DNA of 64,000 nt, taken from the NCBI RefSeq assembly GCF_008017545.1, contig NZ_VRTZ01000001.1, forward strand, positions 1,143,741 through 1,207,740. The letters are read 5' to 3'. Position numbers and translations under genes: made by a program. Below are positions 58,732-64,000 of the stretch, piece after piece (the stretch's first letter is position 1; each line of letters begins with the position of its first letter). Source of the DNA: Homoserinibacter sp. GY 40078 (GTDB taxonomy: Bacteria; Actinomycetota; Actinomycetes; Actinomycetales; Microbacteriaceae). Under the pieces are notes generated by a model. It did no database searches. It worked only from the letters and a program-made list of their open reading frames with translations, and was not told where the DNA came from.

Positions 58732-59731
58732 GAAGATTCACCCCGAATCCGATCACGAGGGAAGAGAGCCCCACGACCGCCGTCACGCGGGCGAGCGTGG
58801 CCGTTGTGAAGGTGGTGCGCAGCAGCGCGAGCATCTTCACGTCGACCATCGCCCCGAAGGTGAGGAACGCCACGATCGCGCCCGGCATGAACGTCGATCC
58901 GAACGACAGGATGAAGAACGCGTCGACGTTCGAGCACACCCCCACAACGAACGCGAGCGCCATGAGCGCGAGCACCGACCAGATCGGGTCGCCGCCGAGC
59001 GCGATGAGCACGTCGCGCGGCACGCCGACCTGGATCGCCCCGGCGAGGAAGCAGCCGATGAGGAGTGCGGGCAGCATCGCGCTCGTCTCCTCGGCGAACC
59101 CGACGGCGCTGCGGCGCATCCTCGATCCGGCCGCGGGTGTGTCCCCGTGAGCGCGGCAACTCGCCTCGAACTTCGGCGTGAGCAGCTCGTGCTGGCGCGG
59201 GTGGCGGCTGAACAGCCAGCCCACGAGGTTCGCGATCATGAATCCGCCCACCACCCGGGCGACGAGGATGCCGTGGTCGAAGCCGAACGCCTGGTAGGTG
59301 GTGATGATGGTCACGGGGTTGAGAATCGGCGCGGCGAGCAGGAAGGTCAGCGACTCCGACACGGTGAAGCCGCGGATGATGAGCCCCCGCGAGAGCGGCA
59401 CGTTGCCGCATTCGCACACCGGCAGCAGGACGCCGAGCATCGACATCGCCACGCGCCGGGCGGCGGGGCGGCGCGGCATGAGCCGGTCGAAGACGGCGGC
59501 GGGCACCCAGACCTGGACGACGATCGAGATGAGCACGCCGAGGAACACGAACGGCAGCGACTCGATGAACACCGACAGCGAGAGCGTCACGAGATCGCGG
59601 AGGGCCGACGGCAGCACATCCGCCGGTGCGGCAGCGGCGCTCGCGGTGCGGATCGCGAGCATGGCGGCGAGGAGGGCGGCGGCAGCGAGGGCCCATACGC
59701 CAAGGGGGAGGCCCGCGCGCTTCGTCTGCAC
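58724..59731 (-). CDS. UPF0718 (DUF318) family permease
   Basis: The 335-residue product has eight to nine membrane helices and the family motifs LLPVCECGNVPLSRGLIIRG and LAAPILNPVTIITTYQAFG in the first half, then VCSNVDAFFILSFGSTFMPGAIVAFLTFGAMVDVKMLAL in the second. These repeat-related CxCG and NPVT/SNVDAF segments define the DUF318/ArsP-type permeases. Here the partner gene and the Zur box indicate zinc limitation response and not arsenic. It is first of three overlapping minus-strand genes. Confidence 0.88.
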   Translation of the reverse strand: MQTKRAGLPLGVWALAAAALLAAMLAIRTASAAAAPADVLPSALRDLVTLSLSVFIESLPFVFLGVLISIVVQVWVPAAVFDRLMPRRPAARRVAMSMLGVLLPVCECGNVPLSRGLIIRGFTVSESLTFLLAAPILNPVTIITTYQAFGFDHGILVARVVGGFMIANLVGWLFSRHPRQHELLTPKFEASCRAHGDTPAAGSRMRRSAVGFAEETSAMLPALLIGCFLAGAIQVGVPRDVLIALGGDPIWSVLALMALAFVVGVCSNVDAFFILSFGSTFMPGAIVAFLTFGAMVDVKMLALLRTTFTTATLARVTAVVGLSSLVIGFGVNLLA

Positions 59732-59800
59732 CGAATCAGGCTAGGCGGCGTGGCCTGAGTCTTCGCAGATCTCGCGCGCGCGTCGCATCCCCTGTTCGTT

Positions 59801-59830
59801 TTGACAATCATTATCATTAGCGATTAGCGT
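59801..59830 (+). promoter_or_regulatory. Zur box and promoter between zinc operons
   Basis: TGACAATCATTATCA at 59802-59816 is a close match to the actinobacterial Zur palindrome (TGAAAATGATTTTCA type). It overlaps a consensus -35 TTGACA (59801-59806). TAGCGT at 59825-59830 is the -10 and ends seven bases before the ATG at 59838, so the lipoprotein transcript is leaderless. The site lies 71 bases from the permease start on the other strand and may control both directions. Confidence 0.85.
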
Positions 59831-59837
59831 CGTCGAC

Positions 59838-60803
59838 ATGACTTCCACCCGCACTGCCCTCCTGCTCTCCGCCACCGCCGTCACCGCGCTCGTCCTCGCC
59901 GGATGCGCGACCGACGGCGACGAGTCCTCTGACGATGCCGTGTCGATCGTCGCATCGACGAACGTCTACGCCGACATCGCCCAGACCGTCGCGGGCGACG
60001 CCGCCGAGGTGACCGCGATCATCCACGACGCCTCACAGGACCCCCACGAATACGAGGCGACGAGCCGCGACGCCCTCGCGATCTCCGAGGCCGACATCGT
60101 GGTGATGAACGGCGGCGGCTACGACGAGTTCGTCTCGACGTTGCTCGATGCGCACACGGCCGACCAGGTGGTCATCGACGCGGTCGACGTGTCGGGCCTC
60201 GAGGGCGACGAGCACGCGGACGAGGGCGACGCGGACGACGACGGCGACGAGCACGCAGACGACGACGGCCACGACCACGGCGAGTTCAACGAGCACGTCT
60301 GGTACGACTTCGATGCGATGGACGCCGTCGCGCACGAGATCGCGAACGAGCTCGGCGAGATCGTTCCCGAGTCGGCCGCACAGTTCACCGCGAACGCCGA
60401 CGCGTTCGCCGACGGACTCTCGGCGCTCGCCGATCGTGCCACGAGCATCTCCGACGCCCACGCGGGAGCGGGGGTCGCGATCACGGAGCCCGTCCCGCTC
60501 TACCTGCTGGAGGCTGCGGGTCTCGTCAACGAGACGCCTGAGGAGTTCAGCGAAGCGGTCGAGGAAGGCACCGACGCTCCCGTGCTCGTCGTCCAGGAGG
60601 TCATCGATCTGGTCTCCGACGGCTCCATCGCGTTCCTCGCCTACAACGAGCAGACGGTCGGTCCGCAGACCGAGGAGGTGCTCGCGGCGGCAGAATCGGC
60701 CGGGACGCCGGTGGTCTCCTTCAGCGAGCTGCTCCCCGACGGGGAGGACTACCTCGGCTGGATGGGTGCGAACCTCGACGCCATCGAGTCCGCACTCGCC
60801 TGA
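59838..60803 (+). CDS. Zinc-binding ABC lipoprotein (ZnuA/AztC family)
   Basis: The lipoprotein signal has lipobox LAGC near residues 20-23. The 321-residue product has the cluster A-I fold of metal-binding proteins: VASTNVYADIAQTVAGD, the metal His in DPHEYEATSRD, and a long acidic His-rich loop (about residues 118-146, with HADDDGHDHGEFNEH). It captures Zn(II) outside the membrane. Its promoter carries a Zur box. Neither the membrane permease nor the ATPase of a ZnuBC system follows, so those must be elsewhere or the protein works with the UPF0718 module. Confidence 0.92.
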   Translation: MTSTRTALLLSATAVTALVLAGCATDGDESSDDAVSIVASTNVYADIAQTVAGDAAEVTAIIHDASQDPHEYEATSRDALAISEADIVVMNGGGYDEFVSTLLDAHTADQVVIDAVDVSGLEGDEHADEGDADDDGDEHADDDGHDHGEFNEHVWYDFDAMDAVAHEIANELGEIVPESAAQFTANADAFADGLSALADRATSISDAHAGAGVAITEPVPLYLLEAAGLVNETPEEFSEAVEEGTDAPVLVVQEVIDLVSDGSIAFLAYNEQTVGPQTEEVLAAAESAGTPVVSFSELLPDGEDYLGWMGANLDAIESALA

Positions 60804-60808
60804 TCACG

Positions 60809-60873
60809 CGGTGGTCGCGGCGCCCGCGCGGCCTGGGCTCAGCCCCAGGCTGACGCGGGCGCGGTGACCACCG
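60809..60873. terminator. 65-bp bidirectional hairpin between convergent genes
   Basis: Outer arms of 20 bases (60809-60828 and 60854-60873) pair with two mismatches. The loop holds a second stem, GCCTGGG with CCCCAGGC. It covers the gap and the last codons of the minus-strand gene, and likely ends transcription both ways. No T-tract is present. Confidence 0.6.
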
Positions 60874-61549
60874 TCACCGGCGTGTAGTGCCAGTGCGAAC
60901 CGTTGGCGTAGTGGCCCGACGCCCAGGGTGACGCCCAGATGGCCGCCTCGATCGTCGCGGAGTCGGCCCCGGCTTCGAAGGCCGCGCGGATGCCGGAGTA
61001 GCCACTGAAGCTCGTGAGCGCATCCGCCGCGTTCCGCGCCGCCTCGACGAGGTTCACGTTGCTGCCCGTTCCGCCCGGCCCGTAGCTCGCGCCCCACCCG
61101 TTGTTGAGCGGGTTGTTGCGGTTCCACCACGAGTCCTCGTAGTTCTCCTGGCGCATCCAGCGGGTGATGACCGTCACGCTGTCATCGGTCTGCGGGAAGC
61201 CGGCGAAGAGGAGCACGAGTTTCGCCCAGTCGTAGTTCGTGCCGCCGGCCTTGAGGGTCTCGATGCCGGTGGTCGCGTCGAACTCGTCACGGACGGCAGC
61301 CCCGGTCTCTTCGAGATGCTCGGCCGCCTCGTCGGTCTCGACCTCGACTTCCTGCGCGTGGCTGACTGCGTAGGCGTGCACGACGGATGCCTGGCTCGGC
61401 CGCTCGGGCGGCGCGAGAGCCAGAGAGGCGGTCATGCCGAACGCGGCCACGAGGGCACCGGCCACGAGTGCTCCCGGGGTTCGCCGAACGCCGCGCGGGA
61501 CGTTCTGTCTCGCGCGATCGGAGAGCGGGGAGGTCGTGAACATAGGCAT
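60839..61549 (-). CDS. Exported lysozyme-like hypothetical protein
   Basis: The ATG at 61549 (MPMFTTSPL) or 61543 is used; the longer frame reads as non-protein. The 236-residue product has a signal-anchor (TPGALVAGALVAAFGMTASLAL) and a helical linker with many Glu. A C-terminal domain (residues ~110-225) has RWMRQENYEDSWWNRNNPLNNGWGASYGPGG and AALDAL-like helices, reminiscent of small transglycosylase/muramidase folds with the Glu in RQENYE as candidate acid. The fold guess is weak. It is probably secreted or anchored to the membrane. Confidence 0.6.
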   Translation of the reverse strand: MPMFTTSPLSDRARQNVPRGVRRTPGALVAGALVAAFGMTASLALAPPERPSQASVVHAYAVSHAQEVEVETDEAAEHLEETGAAVRDEFDATTGIETLKAGGTNYDWAKLVLLFAGFPQTDDSVTVITRWMRQENYEDSWWNRNNPLNNGWGASYGPGGTGSNVNLVEAARNAADALTSFSGYSGIRAAFEAGADSATIEAAIWASPWASGHYANGSHWHYTPVTVVTAPASAWG

Positions 61550-61607
61550 CGGGGGCGGCCTGTGCCGCGTCCCCAGGGTACCAATCGGGCTGTGATCCGC
61601 CTGGGAG

Positions 61608-62108
61608 TCAGGCGGATCCGCCGTCCGCGGCCGGTCGGGGCGCGACTCCTGTTCCCGCGAGGAATTCCAGCAGCTCCGCGGCGGGCGCCTCGAGCATGGG
61701 GCCGCGCCCGAAGCTCCACTCGGCGTCGGTCGCGCGCAGCGCGTGCCCCCCGATGACCGCGCGGATCTCGACGGTCGCGCGGGCGGCTCGTCCGAGCGCG
61801 ACGGCACCGGCCGCGCGCTCGGGAAGGCGAGGTGCGACACCGATGCGACGGCAGAGCTCGAGGTAGGCGTAGACGGCGCGATCGAGCTCGGCCAGCTTCA
61901 CCGCGCGTGGGCGTCCGGATCGGGTCGGACGCGCCGGGCGCAGTGCGGCGTCGAACGCATCCGCGGCAGCCGGATCCGGGTGCACGGCGAGCGCCGCGGC
62001 GGCCGCGTCGCGCACGGCGGCGAGGTCGTCGGCCCAACCTCCACCGACGCCCGACTCGTCCGCGCGCTCCCGCCCGAACAGCGGAAGATCGCGCCACATC
62101 TCGCTCAT
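61608..62108 (-). CDS. Hypothetical protein, Ala-rich helical, 166 residues
   Basis: The ATG at 62108 (MSEMWRDLPLFGRERADES) follows TATGCT on the minus strand at near-leaderless distance. The product is helical with Ala/Arg-rich stretches and the blocks RPRAVKLAELDRAVYAYLELCRRIGVAPRLP and ATVEIRAVIGGHALRATDAEWSFGRGPMLE. No membrane or catalytic motif is seen. It is unrecognised. It lies between the exported protein and the LacI gene and is divergent from the latter. Confidence 0.55.
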   Translation of the reverse strand: MSEMWRDLPLFGRERADESGVGGGWADDLAAVRDAAAAALAVHPDPAAADAFDAALRPARPTRSGRPRAVKLAELDRAVYAYLELCRRIGVAPRLPERAAGAVALGRAARATVEIRAVIGGHALRATDAEWSFGRGPMLEAPAAELLEFLAGTGVAPRPAADGGSA

Positions 62109-62139
62109 GGTGCGGCCAGCATAGACCGGAGCCAGGCAG

Positions 62140-62156
62140 AATGTGACTGTCACATT
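62140..62156. promoter_or_regulatory. LacI operator, autoregulatory
   Basis: AATGTGACtGTCACATT is a perfect 17-bp palindrome about the central T. It lies 71 bases before the LacI start at 62227 and close to the divergent hypothetical gene. Two related sites lie before the aldolase gene. Confidence 0.75.
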
Positions 62157-62226
62157 TCCCGCGCGCTGTGCCATCATGGCCGGACGGCACTCGCCGCCCA
62201 GTGCCCTCATCGCCCGAGAGGTTCAC

Positions 62227-63237
62227 GTGTCACCCGATCCGTCGGCATCCGGTCGCCCGCCGAGCATCCGGGACGTCGCGCGCGTGGCAGGCGTCTCGCA
62301 CCAGACGGTCTCGCGCGTACTCAACAAGCATCCGTCGATCCGCGACACCACCCGCCAGCGGGTTCTCGATGTGATGGCCGAGTTGCAGTACGAGCCCAAC
62401 CGCGCGGCTCGTGCCCTCGCCTCGAGTCGCTCGCGCACGATCGGCATCCTCTCGGCCATGAGCACCGATTACGGACCGGCGTCGATCATGACCTCGGTCG
62501 AGTCGGCCGCCCGCGCGAACGGCTACTGGGTGAGCATCGCCAACCTCGACCCGGGGGTCGAGGGGTCGATCGTCGACGCGCTCGCACAACTGCGCGCCCA
62601 GGCGGTCGAAGGCATCGTGGTCATCGCTCCGCAGGTACGCGTCTTCGAGGCGCTCGCCCAGCTGCCGCTCGATGTCCCGTACGTGACTCTGCAGTCGACG
62701 AGCGACGACGGCCACGCAATGTTCTTCGACCAGTACGCGGGCGCGCGGCTCGCCACCCGGCATCTGCTCGAGCTCGGCCACCGCGCCATCTATCACCTCT
62801 CGGGCCCGCAGGACTGGATCGAGGCGGATGCGCGCATGCAGGGCTTCCTCGACGAGATGAACGCGTGGGATGCGCCCACGACGGCGCCGATCCTCGGCGA
62901 CTGGAGCGCCGACTTCGGCTACTTCGCCGGACGCGAGCTGCTGCGGGTGCGCGACTTCACGGCCGTGTTCGCGTCGAACGACCAGATGGCGCTGGGGCTT
63001 CTGCACGCGTTCCGCGACGGGGGAGTGGATGTGCCCCGAGACGTGAGCGTGATCGGCTTCGACGATATCCCCGAGGCTGCCCATTTCTGGCCGCCGCTCA
63101 CCACCGTCCGACAGGATTTTCCGGAGCTCGGGCGACGCGCGGTGGCCTTCCTGCTGGGGGAGTTCGATGCCCAGGACTCGCACACGATCCCGCCGCAGCT
63201 GATGATCCGCTCCTCCACGGCGGTTCTCGAGCGCTGA
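62227..63237 (+). CDS. LacI-family transcription regulator
   Basis: GTG at 62227 lies behind GAGAGG; a longer frame from 62143 would include the operator. The 336-residue product has the LacI HTH (PSIRDVARVAGVSHQTVSRVLNKHPSIRD), hinge RAARALASSRSRTIGI, and effector domain with VFASNDQMALGLLHAF and IGFDDIPEAAHFWPPLTTVRQDF. The operator at 62140 and the tandem sites before the next gene make it the likely repressor of itself and of a pentose-type pathway. Confidence 0.9.
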   Translation: MSPDPSASGRPPSIRDVARVAGVSHQTVSRVLNKHPSIRDTTRQRVLDVMAELQYEPNRAARALASSRSRTIGILSAMSTDYGPASIMTSVESAARANGYWVSIANLDPGVEGSIVDALAQLRAQAVEGIVVIAPQVRVFEALAQLPLDVPYVTLQSTSDDGHAMFFDQYAGARLATRHLLELGHRAIYHLSGPQDWIEADARMQGFLDEMNAWDAPTTAPILGDWSADFGYFAGRELLRVRDFTAVFASNDQMALGLLHAFRDGGVDVPRDVSVIGFDDIPEAAHFWPPLTTVRQDFPELGRRAVAFLLGEFDAQDSHTIPPQLMIRSSTAVLER

Positions 63238-63269
63238 TCGGGCGTTACCGTCCCGAGACATTCACCGAC

Positions 63270-63335
63270 TTGACACGGTGCGCTGCCATGCGGTTAGAGT
63301 GCTCGATGTTACCGGTCACATTTACCGGTCACATT
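63270..63335 (+). promoter_or_regulatory. Promoter and tandem LacI operators of the aldolase gene
   Basis: TTGACA (63270-63275) and TTAGAG (63294-63299) are 18 bases apart. Downstream lie ATGTTACCGGTCACAT (63306-63321) and ATTTACCGGTCACATT (63320-63335), offset by 14 bases and sharing the ACCGGTCACAT core. They match half-sites of the operator at 62140. Repression downstream of the promoter is expected. Confidence 0.75.
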
Positions 63336-63360
63336 TCGGACGATGAGGTCGGGAGGCCAG

Positions 63361-64000
63361 GTGAACCGCTTCGAGCCACGCGTCGAAGTGGCCGTGGCGC
63401 GCACCCGCGCCGAGGTCGCCCGACTGCATAAGATGCTCGTGCGCGGGGGGCTCGTCAGCTGGACGAGCGGCGTGCTCTCGGCCCGTGTCCCCGACTCCGA
63501 ACTCTTCGTCATCAAGCCCGGCGGCCTCGACCACAACGAGCTGAGCCCCGAGAAGATGGTGCTCGTCGACCTCGACGGCCGGGTCGTCACAGGCACCCCC
63601 GGATCCGAGCTGCCGCCGTCGCGCGGGGTTGCCGTGCACGCGCACCTCTACCGCTCGTCCGATCGGATCGGCGCGGTCGTGCACACGCACTCGCCGTATG
63701 CGACCGCCTTCGCGCTCCGCGGCGAGCCCGTGCCGTGCATCTCCACGGGAGTCGCCGACGAGTTCGGCGGAGATGTGCCCGTCGTGGCATACGTCGGCCC
63801 GGACGACCGGGTGGGCGACGCGATCGCCCGCACGCTGACCGCATCCGAGGCGACCGCCGTGCTCGTCGAACGGCACGGCCCGTACACGGTCGGAGCGGAT
63901 GCGCGCTCGGCCGTACGCGCCGCGGTCCTGCTCGAGGAAGCCGCCCGCGCCGTGCAGCTCGCCCGCGCCGGTCTTCCCGAGGGATCCGCGCTCACGGCGC
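63361..64000 (+). CDS. Class II aldolase / L-ribulose-5-phosphate 4-epimerase-like, 3' end outside window
   Basis: GTG at 63361 lies behind GGGAGG, and the frame runs off the window edge. The visible 213 residues show the class II aldolase/adducin fold: RLHKMLVRGGLVSWTSGVLSARV, VIKPGGLDHNELSPEKMVLVDLDGRVV, the zinc His pair in AVVHTHSPYATAF and the third His in LVERHGPYTVG. This order is that of AraD-type epimerases, with a shortened segment where AraD has SSDTPTH. It likely acts on a pentulose or tetrulose phosphate. It is controlled by the upstream LacI protein through two tandem operators. Confidence 0.85.
   Translation, partial: MNRFEPRVEVAVARTRAEVARLHKMLVRGGLVSWTSGVLSARVPDSELFVIKPGGLDHNELSPEKMVLVDLDGRVVTGTPGSELPPSRGVAVHAHLYRSSDRIGAVVHTHSPYATAFALRGEPVPCISTGVADEFGGDVPVVAYVGPDDRVGDAIARTLTASEATAVLVERHGPYTVGADARSAVRAAVLLEEAARAVQLARAGLPEGSALTA

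Overview
The window is high-GC DNA (codon third positions mostly G or C) with gene content and promoter style of an actinobacterium, most likely a soil- or plant-associated member of the Microbacteriaceae close to Microbacterium. This rests on three observations. NlpC/P60 and CHAP wall hydrolases carry an internal signal peptide. The mscL - fmdB - FTHF cyclo-ligase - galU - rimJ - Glpr-like order is an actinobacterial core order. Many start codons sit 6-7 bases after a TANNNT -10 box, which implies leaderless transcripts. No rRNA, complete insertion sequence or CRISPR array was found.

Layout. 1-3.3 kb: a wall hydrolase cut by the left edge, an HNH nuclease behind a short ORF plus terminator, a CHAP hydrolase, a small membrane protein and tRNA-Arg(CCT). 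3.3-5.7 kb: a remnant of a restriction-nuclease-like gene beside the tRNA, then a TetR - MFS efflux pair sharing one operator sequence. 5.8-13.4 kb: an alpha-galactoside locus (GH36, sugar ABC transporter, two closely related convergent LacI regulators); one permease gene is split near its 3' end. 13.5-15.1 kb: a TetR-SDR pair. 15.2-21.7 kb: a fucose-type operon (aldo/keto reductase, LacI, FucU mutarotase, GH151-like fucosidase, GH5) and a convergent Gfo/Idh oxidoreductase. 21.8-32.1 kb: ROK regulator, GH29 fucosidase, ABC importer, GH42 beta-galactosidase and YicI-like GH31 alpha-xylosidase. Together these could strip a fucosylated xyloglucan side chain (Fuc-Gal-Xyl) in order. 32.2-39.4 kb: a reductase, then a minus-strand operon for beta-glucan use (glucoamylase/GH144-like lipoprotein, GH1, ABC importer) facing a TetR regulator.

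39.4-45.8 kb: an SLC13/ArsB-like transporter, a GNAT gene bracketed by two inverted copies of a ~70-80 bp palindromic element, and a 1278-residue SF1-helicase-like protein whose ATPase motifs are degenerate. 45.8-50.1 kb: the conserved core block, lacking the moeA/glp gene usually found between galU and rimJ. 50.1-56.1 kb: a variable region starting at tRNA-Ala(CGC), with a membrane-anchored KAP NTPase, a Cas2-fold SinR-like protein, a frameshifted recombinase-like HTH fragment, an orphan HigA, an in-frame deleted HigA copy, and an RHH/BrnT-like toxin-antitoxin pair. 56.1-60.8 kb: a MarR regulator and a zinc locus (UPF0718 permease, TIGR03943 protein, exported propeller-like protein and a divergent zinc-binding lipoprotein around one Zur box). 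60.8-64 kb: two minus-strand genes, a LacI regulator and a class II aldolase/epimerase cut by the right edge, tied together by shared operators.

The dominant theme is plant-polysaccharide and oligosaccharide foraging. There are at least four carbohydrate modules, each with its own local regulator and in most cases recognisable operators. A short tRNA-linked accessory segment holds the candidate defence genes.
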